Shown in pieces: positions 36,136 through 45,387 of a DNA stretch of 64,000 nt. The position numbers were made by a program, and so were the translations under genes. The notes below the pieces were generated by a model that was not told the origin of the DNA, ran no database searches, and saw only the letters and a program-made list of their open reading frames with translations. This stretch comes from Shewanella decolorationis S12 (GTDB lineage: Bacteria; Pseudomonadota; Gammaproteobacteria; Enterobacterales; Shewanellaceae), in the NCBI RefSeq assembly GCF_000485795.1, contig NZ_AXZL01000058.1, forward strand, positions 62,001 to 126,000, in the 5' to 3' direction. Numbering within the stretch: position 1 is the stretch's first letter; every line of letters begins with the position of its first letter.

Positions 36136-36769
36136 ATTCTTTCTCACAGAGAAAACGCACAAGGCAAGCCAGAGAAGCGAGATTCACGTGCTATCCATAG
36201 CTATTTGTTCGCCGCGGCAAGTTAAATAGATAAGTAAAGAGCGGATAGTGAATCTATCTATCTGACTAAATTGAACTATTCACCCACTCATAATAGTAGA
36301 CCTATAGTCTATATTCCGTGCTCTATCGAGCATATGGCATTAGACCTTAGTATAGATTTACTGTGGCAGGTTGGCGTGTAGAGATTAAATTTTGTTCGTT
36401 CAGGCAAGCTCAGAAAAAGGAACATGGGGTGTAGTTATCATCTAATTCTAATGGTAATACATAGGCTAACAGCGACTAGCGGCAGCGTCTGACTAGCGTA
36501 TCCGCTACATTAGCGTCCATTTATATATTACTGCGACAGATCACAAACTGTGCATTGCATAAACGCCGACTAAATCGCAGAAAATATCCCTTAAGCCTCA
36601 ACAGGTCCGATAAACTGCTGTCAAATTACCTCGAAATCTCCCTATTATTTTTTGAAGATAAAATGTGTTATTCATCGCTTTATTAACAATAATTCCGAGC
36701 CGAGTGACTGCACAACAGGACTGAAAACTGCTAATATCGGCGCAATTTTTTTGAGCTAACGAGATCAAG
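36136..36769. other. Intergenic region with a degraded repeat copy
   Basis: 634 bp between the chemoreceptor and the YebC-family gene. At 36371-36409 a 39-bp stretch matches the left part of the MITE-like element at 57862-57900 with 32 of 39 identities, and shorter matches follow (GGTGTAGTT near 36428). The rest is featureless; the last 60 bp form the leader of the YebC-family gene. Confidence 0.6.
36371..36409 (+). repeat. Fragment of a MITE-like repeat
   Basis: Aligned without gaps to 57862-57900, 32 of 39 bases agree, including GAGATTA, ATTTTGTT and GGCAAGC. I do not find the right-hand arm here, so this is likely a decayed or partial copy. Confidence 0.55.
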
Positions 36770-37492
36770 ATGGGCAGAGCATATCAAAACCGTAAAGAAT
36801 CCATGGCGAAAACAGCTGGCCAGAAAACCCGCCTTTACTCGCGCTACGGTAAAGAAATTTACGTAGTCGCCAAACAAGGTGGCGTTGAGCCAGACGGCAA
36901 CTTATCACTTCGCCGTTTAATCGAACGCGCTAAGAAAGACCAAGTGCCAGCACACGTTATCGAACGTGCAATCGAGAAAGCCAAAGGTGGTGGCGGTGAA
37001 GATTATGATACTGCACGCTATGAAGGTTTCGGCCCAGGTAACTGCATGGTTATCGTGGACTGCTTAACTGACAACGTAAAACGTACCTTCACCGAAGTGC
37101 GTCAAGCCTTTGTGAAGAACGATGCCAAACTCGGCACCCCAGGCACTGTAGGCCATATGTTTGACCAATCTGCCGTTTTCGTATTCCCAGGTGAAGACGA
37201 AGATGCCATCCTCGAGATCCTAATGATGGCCGATGTCGACGTGAACGACGTTGAAGTGGAAAACGGCATGATCAGCGTTATCGCGCCGCACACTGAATTC
37301 TTCAAAGTCAAAACCGCACTGACTGATGCGATGCCTGACATCAACTTCGAAGTGGAAAACATCACCTTCGTACCGCAAAATATGACGCCAGTATCTGGCG
37401 AAGATGTGGCCACATTCGATAAGTTTATCGCCGCATTAGAAGATTGTGACGACGTACAAAACGTGTATCACAACGCAGATATTCAAGAATAA
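36770..37492 (+). CDS. YebC/PmpR family protein
   Basis: Protein of 240 residues of the YebC family (TACO1-like). It starts [38 protein letters not shown] and has the [36 protein letters not shown] core. The variant beginning [19 protein letters not shown] is the YeeN-type subgroup. Earlier annotated as a transcription regulator; YebC-type proteins are now also linked to translation of difficult peptides. ATG preceded by GAGATCAAG. Followed by a bidirectional terminator. Confidence 0.92.
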   Translation: MGRAYQNRKESMAKTAGQKTRLYSRYGKEIYVVAKQGGVEPDGNLSLRRLIERAKKDQVPAHVIERAIEKAKGGGGEDYDTARYEGFGPGNCMVIVDCLTDNVKRTFTEVRQAFVKNDAKLGTPGTVGHMFDQSAVFVFPGEDEDAILEILMMADVDVNDVEVENGMISVIAPHTEFFKVKTALTDAMPDINFEVENITFVPQNMTPVSGEDVATFDKFIAALEDCDDVQNVYHNADIQE

Positions 37493-37507
37493 GTTGATTC
37501 TGATATC

Positions 37508-37538
37508 AAAAAACGCAGCCTAAGGGCTGCGTTTTTGT
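37508..37538 (+). terminator. Terminator after the YebC-family gene
   Basis: Stem CGCAGCC-TAAG-GGCTGCG with A6 before and T5 after, so it serves both this gene and the convergent cysteine hydrolase. Confidence 0.9.
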
Positions 37539-37547
37539 TTGCGAGCA

Positions 37548-38093
37548 TTAATGAAATTCAATATCCGCGCTTTTGGCTAAACGCACAAAGGCGCCTTGGA
37601 GCGTGGCATTATGGTGGGCAATAATCGCCTCTGCCGAGAGCTGCGCCGTATCCATACAAGTGTGCGCATCGGCGGCTAACACCACCTGCCAGCCAAGTTC
37701 CGCCGCAATTCGGCAAGTAGTATCAATACAATACTGGGTTTTCATCCCCACTATCACCAGCTCACTTATCCCCTCATGGGTTAACGCCTCTGCCAATCCA
37801 GTTTGATAAAAACAACTTGGCTTGGTTTTATCAAAGATATTATCCAGCTGCGGATTAATCGCTAAGGATTCAATCAATTGCCAATTTGCCGTTCCCGCAG
37901 CAATCGGGGAAGCTTCAGGCCCAGTATGGCGAACCGCCCAAATGGGTGCCCCAACCTCACGGGCGTTGGCAATTAACAGATTGATATTATTAAGCACCTG
38001 TTCCCGATTAAAGGGCGGCGCATCGGCGTAAAATAGTCCCTGCTGCATATCAATAATTAACAGTGCAGTTTTAGGCAAGCTCATGTTATCCAT
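37548..38093 (-). CDS. Isochorismatase-family cysteine hydrolase
   Basis: Cysteine hydrolase of 181 residues. The catalytic triad positions are visible: Asp in LLIIDMQQGLF, Lys in DNIFDKTKPSCF, and Cys in IVGMKTQYCIDTTCRIAAELGW. The family includes isochorismatases, nicotinamidases and other amidases; the absence of isochorismate-pathway neighbours leaves the substrate open. I chose ATG 38093, with GGAG 6 nt before it; a downstream ATG at 38084 is possible. It has an unusual leader: a threonine-rich mini-gene and terminator lie upstream. Confidence 0.88.
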   Translation of the reverse strand: MDNMSLPKTALLIIDMQQGLFYADAPPFNREQVLNNINLLIANAREVGAPIWAVRHTGPEASPIAAGTANWQLIESLAINPQLDNIFDKTKPSCFYQTGLAEALTHEGISELVIVGMKTQYCIDTTCRIAAELGWQVVLAADAHTCMDTAQLSAEAIIAHHNATLQGAFVRLAKSADIEFH

Positions 38094-38124
38094 CACATTC
38101 TCCAGCGTTATTGCCCAAAAGACG

Positions 38125-38156
38125 GAAAAAACAACCCCGCCACTTTGGGCGGGGTT
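38125..38156 (-). terminator. Attenuator-type terminator in the leader of the cysteine hydrolase gene
   Basis: Stem AACCCCGCC (38133-38141)/GGCGGGGTT (38148-38156), loop ACTTTG, and on the minus strand a GTTTTTT run. It lies 31 bp before the hydrolase start codon and 28 bp after the leader-peptide stop, i.e. inside the 5' untranslated region. Confidence 0.75.
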
Positions 38157-38183
38157 GAGTAATCGATTTTTAGGCACAAATCG

Positions 38184-38249
38184 CTACGCACGCACCGCCG
38201 AAGCAGTAGTGGTCGTAGTGTGGGTTAAGTAAACGGCAAATTTGTGCAT
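38184..38249 (-). CDS. Threonine-rich leader peptide (21 aa) of a putative attenuator
   Basis: ATG-initiated frame of 21 codons ending TAG; its centre is THTTTTTASAVRA, giving six threonine codons (ACC, ACT, ACG, ACC, ACT, ACT) with one histidine between. The sequence just after the stop (ATTTGTGC) is complementary to the start (GCACAAAT), and the downstream terminator completes a leader layout like thrL. Candidate promoter TTGAAC-17-TATTTT lies immediately upstream. The ribosome site is weak, as it also is for thrL here. Translation is inferred, not shown. Confidence 0.6.
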   Translation of the reverse strand: MHKFAVYLTHTTTTTASAVRA

Positions 38250-38434
38250 AAGGCCAAAATATGCCAGCCGCTTAAGAAGTTCAAGCCAAGTTTGATGACA
38301 ATTTAATGAAATAAATCAAACTACTGATGAGCTAACTGATGTTGAAAATGAGTCACCTTTGCCATAGTGGTTTAGTGACTTATTACATTCTTGCCGTAGA
38401 ATGGATGGCAGCATGAATAATAGGAATCTAATCA

Positions 38435-39595
38435 GTGCGGGGAAATCGATTCATCAGAGCAGAAACAATGCTGATTGGCGCAGGCAGCCTCACTTGGGCG
38501 CTTGTCACTTGGCTAGGGTTCAATCAGGATATGCAATCAAAGCTCCCCACACTCGCGACCTTTAGCCATCTCGCCCTGTATACCTTATTTATTCTGCTCT
38601 TCTTGTTATTAACAACGCAGGATTTCCCCCGAAAAAACCTCAATCTGAGCAAGCTGTTAAGCGGTGCACTCGTCGGCAGCGTCTTCGGATTGATGCTGTT
38701 GAGTCAACATCCATTGCTGCCCATTCTACTGGTGATCTGGGCTTCGCTCTTACCTGAGTTTTTTAGCCGCCGCGCCGCAATAGCACAGATCCTGTTAGCT
38801 AATCTTGGTTATTACCTGCTCCTCCACACCCAAACCTCAAGCAGTGTGATGATTAATGTGCTTATTTACATGGGGTTTCAACTGTTTGCCTACAGCAGTA
38901 GCCAAGCGAGATTGTCGGAGCGCGAGTCTCGCCGAATACAGGAACAGCTTAATCAACAACTTATCGCCACGAGAGCCTTGCTGAGCCAAACCAGCGAGCA
39001 GCAAGAAAGATTGAGGATCTCACGGGATTTGCACGATATTCTCGGCCACCAGCTCACGGCATTATCACTGCAACTTGAGCTCTTAAGTCATCAGGCGCCT
39101 GCGGAGCTCAAAACCACAGTCAATCAGAGTAAATCGCTTGCCAAGGAATTATTAGAGAGTATCCGCGCCGTGGTTCGGGCGCAGCGGGTGAATATTGGTC
39201 TCGATTTAACGCCGCCGCTTAATGCCATTGCAAGCCGTTTGCCCAATGTTAGCCTGCGGTATGAATCATTAATGCCGCTCCAGTCGACTGAACTGGCTCA
39301 GGCCTTATTGCTGGTGTTGCAGGAAGGGATCAGTAACGCCGTGCGCCATGGCAAGGCCAATCAACTCACGCTGTCGATGCAAGAGGAGCAATCAGAGCTT
39401 ATCATTCGCCTTAAAGATAATGGCCAAGGGATAAGCCAAAGCGCCTCACAAGGCGTTGGCCTAAACAGTATGCAGGAAAGATTATCGCCTTTTCACGGCA
39501 GCGCGCGTTTGCAACCCAATGACACAGGTGAAGATGGTTCGCACGCCCAAGGCTGCTCGCTAATGATTCGTCTGCCGCGCGGCAACGCAGCGTAA
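38435..39595 (+). CDS. Sensor histidine kinase (NarL/DesK type)
   Basis: Membrane kinase of 386 residues. Residues 1-165 hold about five hydrophobic helices with no large periplasmic loop. Then comes a cytoplasmic HisKA_3 dimerisation domain with the phosphorylated histidine in ISRDLHDILGHQLTAL, and a HATPase_c domain with EGISNAVRHG and DNGQG. I kept the GTG at 38435, with AGGAA 8 nt upstream; a later ATG (38468) is possible. Followed 46 bp later by a NarL-family response regulator, so it forms a two-component pair. Confidence 0.88.
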   Translation: MRGNRFIRAETMLIGAGSLTWALVTWLGFNQDMQSKLPTLATFSHLALYTLFILLFLLLTTQDFPRKNLNLSKLLSGALVGSVFGLMLLSQHPLLPILLVIWASLLPEFFSRRAAIAQILLANLGYYLLLHTQTSSSVMINVLIYMGFQLFAYSSSQARLSERESRRIQEQLNQQLIATRALLSQTSEQQERLRISRDLHDILGHQLTALSLQLELLSHQAPAELKTTVNQSKSLAKELLESIRAVVRAQRVNIGLDLTPPLNAIASRLPNVSLRYESLMPLQSTELAQALLLVLQEGISNAVRHGKANQLTLSMQEEQSELIIRLKDNGQGISQSASQGVGLNSMQERLSPFHGSARLQPNDTGEDGSHAQGCSLMIRLPRGNAA

Positions 39596-39641
39596 AATGG
39601 CATTAATAATGAAACAGTTAACCAAGGAATAAGTCACATTC

Positions 39642-40319
39642 ATGGAAAGTCATCAAATAATGACCGAAGATTATCCGCCAGCGCCTCGCCCGATTAGAGT
39701 GGGATTAGTGGAAGACCAACAATTGGTGCGTCAGGGCATCGCCAGCCTAATTGCTATCTCACAACATATCAAAGTAGTTTGGCAGGCCGAGAATGGTCAA
39801 GAAGCACTTAAACTGCTGCAAACCGAAGCCGTTGACTTGCTGTTAAGCGATATACGCATGCCAGTGCTCGATGGTATCAGTCTGCTAAAACAGCTTCGCG
39901 CCGCACAAAACTCCTTACCTGTGATTATGTTAACCACCTTTGATGACAGCGAATTGTTTTTAAATAGCCTTCAGGCAGGCGCAAATGGTTTCTTATTGAA
40001 GGATGTGTCACTGGATAAGTTACTGCATGCCATTGAAACCGTCGCTCAGGGCGGGCACTTGATAGAGCCTTCAGTACTTGAACAGATGCAGCAATCCTCT
40101 GTAACGGCGCAAAGCGGGCCGACTCACGGCCTATTATCCGATCGCGAGCGGGAGATCTTAGGCTTTATGGCGGGGGGATTCTCCAATAAAGAAATTGCCA
40201 ATGCGGTGTTTTTGGCCGAAGGCACGGTCAAAAATCACGTCTCCACCATACTAGCTAAACTCGATTGCCGTGACCGCACCCAAGCCGTGCTAAAGGGATT
40301 ACAGCTTTCCCTGATTTAA
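39642..40319 (+). CDS. NarL/LuxR-family response regulator
   Basis: Response regulator of 225 residues. The receiver domain has phospho-acceptor D70 (LLLSDIRMPVLDG), with acidic E24-D25 (VEDQQ) and a conserved Lys in LLKDVS. The C-terminal LuxR-type HTH reads LSDREREILGFMAGGFSNKEIANAVFLAEGTVKNHVSTILAKL. Partner of the kinase at 38435-39595. Target genes cannot be told from the sequence. Ends at a compact terminator. Confidence 0.92.
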   Translation: MESHQIMTEDYPPAPRPIRVGLVEDQQLVRQGIASLIAISQHIKVVWQAENGQEALKLLQTEAVDLLLSDIRMPVLDGISLLKQLRAAQNSLPVIMLTTFDDSELFLNSLQAGANGFLLKDVSLDKLLHAIETVAQGGHLIEPSVLEQMQQSSVTAQSGPTHGLLSDREREILGFMAGGFSNKEIANAVFLAEGTVKNHVSTILAKLDCRDRTQAVLKGLQLSLI

Positions 40320-40385
40320 AACATTGAATGTGGGGATGAGATTTAGTGTGTTAACTGCTAGGTTAAAGACAAATTAAATTCAACG

Positions 40386-40410
40386 AAAAAGGGCCTCATA
40401 GGCCCTTTCA
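40386..40410 (+). terminator. Terminator after the two-component genes
   Basis: Stem AAAGGGCC-TCATA-GGCCCTTT, about 65 bp after the response-regulator stop and 20 bp before the HPF stop on the opposite strand. Confidence 0.8.
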
Positions 40411-40431
40411 TTACATGCTTAGGATTAAAAT

Positions 40432-40788
40432 CTATCGCAAATCCATCTCTTGGATAATTTCATGGGCAATAGGCGGCGTAGTACAGGTCGGCTTTTCATG
40501 TAAGTCCGCCTTTAACTGGCCTTTACGGTGTTTAAGTGCAGCATCGAGTTTTTTCGCTGCGGCGGCAATCGCGGGATACATGATTTCATCCGTACCCGAG
40601 GCAGAGATGCGACTGCCCTCATAATTCGTTCTAATTTCAACCTGAAACTCGCCATGCTCCTTAGCAATAATGATATCGAGGCCGATCAATGTGGGGAAAT
40701 GAGTGGCGATTTTAGAAAACTTTTCGTTTACGTGTTCTTTAACAGAATCAGTAACATCGACATGGTGACCAGAAAGATTAATTTTCAT
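40432..40788 (-). CDS. hpf: Ribosome hibernation promoting factor (short form)
   Basis: Protein of 118 residues of the HPF/RaiA family: MKINLSGHHVDVTDSVKEHVNEKFSKIATHF at the N-terminus and the AAIAAAAKKLDAALKHRKGQL helix later. Binds the decoding region of the 30S subunit and promotes 100S dimers or inactive 70S ribosomes in stationary phase. The C-terminal tail (PTCTTPPIAHEIIQEMDLR) is short, so this is the short, HPF-like type. A second family member (raiA) is at 60253-60609. Confidence 0.88.
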   Translation of the reverse strand: MKINLSGHHVDVTDSVKEHVNEKFSKIATHFPTLIGLDIIIAKEHGEFQVEIRTNYEGSRISASGTDEIMYPAIAAAAKKLDAALKHRKGQLKADLHEKPTCTTPPIAHEIIQEMDLR

Positions 40789-40950
40789 AGGTTGTCCCTT
40801 TTAGTGTCTTTACTTTTTTTCGCTTCACTATTAGAGCTTGGGGCATGGCAAATAAAACACAAGCCCCCTAGACAAATATTTCGACTGAAACGGGTATTAG
40901 CCGTCGCTAAATGTGAGACCAATCAAAGAAATAACAATTGAAGGGAACTT

Positions 40951-41004
40951 TAAAAATGAGTAACTGGTTGATTTATAATCGACTATAAATATAAACCAAC
41001 CAGT
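40951..41004 (-). terminator. Probable terminator of the Aer-like chemoreceptor gene
   Basis: Inverted repeat ACTGGTTGATTTATA (40963-40977) and TATAAACCAACCAGT (40990-41004), 14 of 15 positions pairing, with a T-run after it on the minus strand. Located 15 bp past the chemoreceptor stop. Confidence 0.65.
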
Positions 41005-41018
41005 CCTATATTCGAGGA

Positions 41019-42587
41019 TTAATACTTACGTTGCACACTCTGTTGCCAGAATTGCTGCGATAGGTGGTGAGTTTTCGTCGATAAGCGCGATACCTGCTCT
41101 CCCCTCGCCGCTGCATCCTGTGTCTGTTGTAAGCTCTGCTGGGCCAGATCGCTAATCACATGGATAGCACGGCTAATTTCCGCCGCCACAGACGTCTGTT
41201 GCGTCATTGCCGCCGCATTGTCATCGCTTAAGGAGTTGATCCTGGCAATAGAGGATAACAACTCGCCAAAGGCGACACTGGCATCCTGCGCCAAGGAGAC
41301 TGAGCGTTTTACTTGCTCCTGTCCGGCCGTCATGGTCGATGTGGCCCTTTGGGTGCTGTCTTTAAAGCGACTGACTATCTGCTCAATTTGCGAGGTCGAC
41401 TGGCTGGTTCGACTAGATAACTGCCGCACCTCGTCGGCAACAACGGCAAAGCCGCGGCCACTTTCCCCCGCCCTCGCCGCTTCAATCGCCGCATTGAGTG
41501 CTAACAGGTTAGTTTGATCGGCAATGGAGCGGATGACTTCTAACACTTGATGAATCGCTTGGCTATCCTGCTCAATCGTTTGCACCACATCGGAGAAATG
41601 GCTCACCTGCACACTCAGTTGATGTATCGCCTCGATAACAGTTTCAAGCCGTGAATGACCGCGCTGAGCCGCCTGATGACTAGAAACCATCTCGGATGCG
41701 GTGCGGTGGATATTGTCCGTCACTTCCGCAAAGCTAGCACTCATTTGCTCCATCGCGGTGGCCGCCTGCGTGGTCTGTGCGCTCTGGCTATCGGCGTGCT
41801 CCCAGGTATTGGTGATGGTTTGTTTAAGATTGACACTCTGCTCTTGGATCTCACTGGCAGAATCCGCCATTCGGCCGACTACACCGCCAATTTCGGTAAT
41901 TAAAAATCGCAGGGCAAGGTCAATTTTACCAATCTCGTCCTGTCTGCCGGTATACACGCCCATGGCCACTGGATCGTCAATAATATTTGTCGCCACCTTT
42001 ACCAAGGCTTGCAATGGCTGCATCAATTTGAACCATAAAAGCCAAGCAACAATGCCACCCGCAAGCGCAGCTAATAAAGGTGAATAACACGCCAATGATG
42101 CTGTTGCTGCAATCGCAACAAACATCGCGAGCAAAATTTTCCCCTGAAATCCCAAGACATCCTTTTTTAATGCCTTAGGCTGCTTACCTTGATTAATTCC
42201 TTGATAGATGTCCTCTGCTGCCCTAATTTGCTCAGGGGTTGCTTGACGTCGAACAGATTGATACTCATGAATTTTGCCATCCTCATAGACAGGGGCAACG
42301 TAAGCATTAACCCAATAGTAACTACCACTTTTGGTTTTATTTTTGACTATTCCCATCCATGGTTTGCCACTTTTAATCCGATCCCAGAGCATTTTAAACG
42401 CGGCAGCAGGCATATCCTCATGACGCACTATGTTATGTGGGCTCCCCTGCAATTCAGCAACACTATATTCACTTATCTGCGAAAAAGTCTGATTAACATA
42501 CTTAATATTTCCTTTCAGGTCGGTCGTAGAGAGGAGAATCGCGTTTTCAGATAGGTGTTTTTCACCCTTTTTAGAATGTGTTTGCAT
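41019..42587 (-). CDS. PAS-containing methyl-accepting chemotaxis protein (Aer-like)
   Basis: Energy-taxis-type receptor of 522 residues. N-terminal PAS domain (about 15-130), with [35 protein letters not shown], the FAD/heme-type PAS of Aer-like receptors. Then two close transmembrane helices (about 160-210), a HAMP-like linker, and a canonical signalling domain with [40 protein letters not shown] use the ATG at 42587; a TTG 16 codons upstream would also be in frame, and the ribosome site is weak for both. Confidence 0.85.
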   Translation of the reverse strand: MQTHSKKGEKHLSENAILLSTTDLKGNIKYVNQTFSQISEYSVAELQGSPHNIVRHEDMPAAAFKMLWDRIKSGKPWMGIVKNKTKSGSYYWVNAYVAPVYEDGKIHEYQSVRRQATPEQIRAAEDIYQGINQGKQPKALKKDVLGFQGKILLAMFVAIAATASLACYSPLLAALAGGIVAWLLWFKLMQPLQALVKVATNIIDDPVAMGVYTGRQDEIGKIDLALRFLITEIGGVVGRMADSASEIQEQSVNLKQTITNTWEHADSQSAQTTQAATAMEQMSASFAEVTDNIHRTASEMVSSHQAAQRGHSRLETVIEAIHQLSVQVSHFSDVVQTIEQDSQAIHQVLEVIRSIADQTNLLALNAAIEAARAGESGRGFAVVADEVRQLSSRTSQSTSQIEQIVSRFKDSTQRATSTMTAGQEQVKRSVSLAQDASVAFGELLSSIARINSLSDDNAAAMTQQTSVAAEISRAIHVISDLAQQSLQQTQDAAARGEQVSRLSTKTHHLSQQFWQQSVQRKY

Positions 42588-42981
42588 AGGGATATCGAAC
42601 TGACTCCAAGTGAAAGTTGCAGGGGATTTTGACAAAATGGCAGAACACCTACTTTGATTAAGCTCACACTGGAAGCAGAAAATTTAACCAAATACTAAAC
42701 AAGCAAGATCAAACTCATTAATAAAACCAAACATTTGTGACATATTGCACAGGCTTAAGTATAACGCGATCCATCCCCCAAAATATTTCACCACCCCACA
42801 AATACAAATGATATTGTTTATCATTTAAATAAACTAAGTTATACTCCAAAACGATTAGCAACTCTCCTTTGCGCATGCACCCAAGTGAATAGGGTTAGGC
42901 ATAAATCAATCAATGGAGTGGTATGCGTGATATGGCAGGTTGCCATTATGGTTCTTATATTGATTGAAATAAGCAGCACTT
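42588..42981. other. Divergent regulatory region with a Fur box
   Basis: 394 bp between the Aer-like receptor and the DUF3649 gene. It contains a Fur-type palindrome at 42806-42826. A strong ribosome site is not visible just before the DUF3649 ATG. No other feature recognised. Confidence 0.6.
42806..42826 (+). promoter_or_regulatory. Fur box upstream of the DUF3649-PepSY-DUF3325 operon
   Basis: AAATGATATTGTTTATCATTT: 8-bp arms AAATGATA/TATCATTT pair perfectly around a 5-bp centre, closely matching the Fur consensus. It lies 155 bp before the first gene. Placement fits iron-repressed control of an iron-uptake-associated operon. Confidence 0.7.
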
Positions 42982-43356
42982 ATGTCTCATATCCCAGTAT
43001 CCAATACACCTTCACCAACATCAGCGACAAATGTTCACGCTGCTTGGGGTCATTTTCATGCTGTCATACGCTGGATTAAACAGGATCAAACTCAGTTTGG
43101 CTTGCAGGTGTTTGTTCGTGCTAGTGCCGCTTTGTTAGCGGGCTATATTGCGGCAGCAACACTAGCCTGTTTACTGACTCAAATACTGCCAATGTCTCGT
43201 TTTGAGAACACATTAACGGCCAATATGCTGGCATTCTTGTTTTATGCCATCGCGATAATTTATGCCTTCTGCGTGCGTAAAACCTGGCATGCGTGGCGGG
43301 ATCTCACGCTATTTAGTCTCCTGTGTTTTGCTCTGCTTAAGGTGTGTGGACAGTAA
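42982..43356 (+). CDS. DUF3649 family membrane protein
   Basis: Protein of 124 residues with two or three hydrophobic segments (about 45-70, 80-100, 105-120), matching DUF3649, found in siderophore/iron-uptake loci. Its neighbours are a PepSY protein and a DUF3325 protein, the same trio as iron-reductase-type operons in pseudomonads. One base separates its stop from the next start. Confidence 0.82.
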   Translation: MSHIPVSNTPSPTSATNVHAAWGHFHAVIRWIKQDQTQFGLQVFVRASAALLAGYIAAATLACLLTQILPMSRFENTLTANMLAFLFYAIAIIYAFCVRKTWHAWRDLTLFSLLCFALLKVCGQ

Positions 43357-43357
43357 G

Positions 43358-45040
43358 ATGAAAGAAACCTTTTTTAGAACCCTATCTTGGCTGCATACTT
43401 GGGCGGGTTTACTCGTTTGCTGGGTATTATTGCTGATCTTTTTTGCTGGTAGCCTGAGTTATTTCCGCCACGAGATGAGCCTGTGGGCCGAACCTGAGCT
43501 CCACCGCGGGGCTTTTCAGGACTATCAAGTTGACCAAGTCGCTAACCAGCTCGAGAAGGGTCAAAGCTATATTGAAACGCATTCAGCCCCTAACACACAG
43601 CGTTGGTTAATAAATTTCCCAACAGATCGCAGCCCAATGCTCAGTTTTGCTTGGCAACTGCCGCCTGAAAAGGGGCAACGCCGTGGCAAAATCGAGCAAC
43701 ATACCGCACTGGCCGATGGTAGTGGCGTCATTACTGATGTCCGTGATAGCCGCGGTGGTGACTTCTTCTATCGTTTACATTTCGACCTGCACTATATGTC
43801 CGCCATTACGGCGCGTTACATTGTGGGTGTCTGCACCATGTTGATGCTGATTGCCCTTATCAGCGGCATCGTTATCCATAAGCGTATCTTTAAAGACCTA
43901 TTTAGCTTTCGCCAGAACAAGGGCGCGCGCTCTTGGTTAGATGCCCATAATGTCAGCTCAGTGATTGCCCTGCCCTATCATTTGATGATCACTTATACTG
44001 GCCTCATTACCTTAATGTTGATGTATATTCCATGGACGGTGAGCACAGCTTATCCTGAGGATAATCAAGCCTTTTTAAAAGAACTCAATCCGGCGAGACA
44101 AACCGAAAAAGCCTCGGGTATTCAGGCAGAGCAAGTGCGCTTAAGCCGACTGCTACCCCAAGTTCAGGCAGAATGGGGCGATGCGCCTATTAAGCAGGTG
44201 ATTGTTTCTTATCCTAAAGATCAAAATAGCCAAGTCACCTTCTACCAAAATACTGGCAAAGAGGTCACCGACGAGTCGACAATCTTAGTCTTTAACGGTG
44301 TGACTGGTGAACTCAAATACGCCAGCCCCCATGAAGTGTCTGCCACGGTTGCCACCTACGACACTATGATGTCGCTACATACAGCGCGTTTTGCCGCGCC
44401 ACTGCTACGTATTTTGTTCTTCTTCTGCGGCTTACTCGGCTGTGCCATGGTGGCCACTGGCACCTTAATGTGGGCGATTCGTCTGCGCCAAAAGCAGCAA
44501 AAAGCTATCGATAAAGGTGAAAAAGCAAGCCGTGGTCTGCGCTTAGTCGAAGGCTTAAACTTCATGTTTATCTTAGGCTTGCCCCTGGGCGCGGCAGCGT
44601 TTTTCTATGCCAATCGCCTGTTACCCGTCGATTTTGCCACCCGCTCTGCTTGGGAGGTTCACAGCTTCTTTATCGCCCTAGCGGCAATGGGCGTTTGGGC
44701 ATTTTTCGGTAGAAGCAGACGCCATTGGCAATTGGCCTTAATGCTCATCGGAGTACTTTATTGTGCGCTGCCGATACTGAACGCATTTACCTCACCAAGC
44801 CACTTTATTGATAATATCCGCAGCCAACAATGGGCACTGGTGGGGTTTGATATAGTCGCTCTACTACTAGGCAGTGCGATGTTATTTGCCAGTACACGAC
44901 TCTCAGCGGTGGTCAAAACACTGCAAAAACCGAGTCGAAAAAATACGGCTACTTCTGAAAAAGTCAGAAGAAAACAGCCAGATCCGAGTTATGCTAACGA
45001 ACTTGCCTCGTCGTCTCCCTTGGAGGAAGCAAAATCATGA
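43358..45040 (+). CDS. PepSY-associated transmembrane protein (putative ferric reductase-like)
   Basis: Protein of 560 residues with an N-terminal PepSY_TM architecture: first helix RTLSWLHTWAGLLVCWVLLLIFFAGSLSYF, a periplasmic segment of about 140 residues, then paired helices with histidines (DFFYRLHFDLHYM, LIALISGIVIHKRIF) and further helices. Similar proteins reduce Fe(III)-siderophores at the inner membrane. The C-terminus is Lys/Ser-rich. I chose the ATG at 43358, leaving out 32 residues that would overlap DUF3649 in another frame. Overlaps the DUF3325 gene by 4 bp. Confidence 0.85.
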   Translation: MKETFFRTLSWLHTWAGLLVCWVLLLIFFAGSLSYFRHEMSLWAEPELHRGAFQDYQVDQVANQLEKGQSYIETHSAPNTQRWLINFPTDRSPMLSFAWQLPPEKGQRRGKIEQHTALADGSGVITDVRDSRGGDFFYRLHFDLHYMSAITARYIVGVCTMLMLIALISGIVIHKRIFKDLFSFRQNKGARSWLDAHNVSSVIALPYHLMITYTGLITLMLMYIPWTVSTAYPEDNQAFLKELNPARQTEKASGIQAEQVRLSRLLPQVQAEWGDAPIKQVIVSYPKDQNSQVTFYQNTGKEVTDESTILVFNGVTGELKYASPHEVSATVATYDTMMSLHTARFAAPLLRILFFFCGLLGCAMVATGTLMWAIRLRQKQQKAIDKGEKASRGLRLVEGLNFMFILGLPLGAAAFFYANRLLPVDFATRSAWEVHSFFIALAAMGVWAFFGRSRRHWQLALMLIGVLYCALPILNAFTSPSHFIDNIRSQQWALVGFDIVALLLGSAMLFASTRLSAVVKTLQKPSRKNTATSEKVRRKQPDPSYANELASSSPLEEAKS

Positions 45041-45387
45041 TGCCAGAATTTATCCCTATGCTCGGCATTCTCGGGCTTAGTTATCTCTCCCTTGCGCTGT
45101 TTGCGTTAGCCAAGTTTGGCCATTTTAAGGATGTGTTTAAACGCCCACCGTCACAATGGCAGAGCCGCCTGTTAACCCTGTTTGCTTGGCTGTTATTAAT
45201 CATCAGCTTAAGCACCTGTGCCCACGGGCAAGGCTGGGCCTATGGCAGTATTCTGTTTATGGGGATCATCTCGCTAGCCGCCATGTTAGTGATTTTGACC
45301 CTAAGCTACAGCCCACGCCATCTTCCCATTGGCATAGTCACCGGCAGTGTATTGACTGGCAGCTTGCTGTTAAGTGGTGGGATCTAA
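45037..45387 (+). CDS. DUF3325 family membrane protein
   Basis: Protein of 116 residues with three hydrophobic segments (about 6-25, 45-65, 70-112), matching DUF3325. Last gene of the Fur-box-preceded operon; its start overlaps the PepSY gene by 4 bp. Function unknown, but a constant partner of PepSY proteins in iron uptake loci. Confidence 0.82.
   Translation: MMPEFIPMLGILGLSYLSLALFALAKFGHFKDVFKRPPSQWQSRLLTLFAWLLLIISLSTCAHGQGWAYGSILFMGIISLAAMLVILTLSYSPRHLPIGIVTGSVLTGSLLLSGGI

Noticed and set aside
38093..38177. Longer start for the cysteine hydrolase, beginning at 38177
   Set aside because: The extra residues translate the attenuator hairpin; the ribosome site sits downstream, before 38093.
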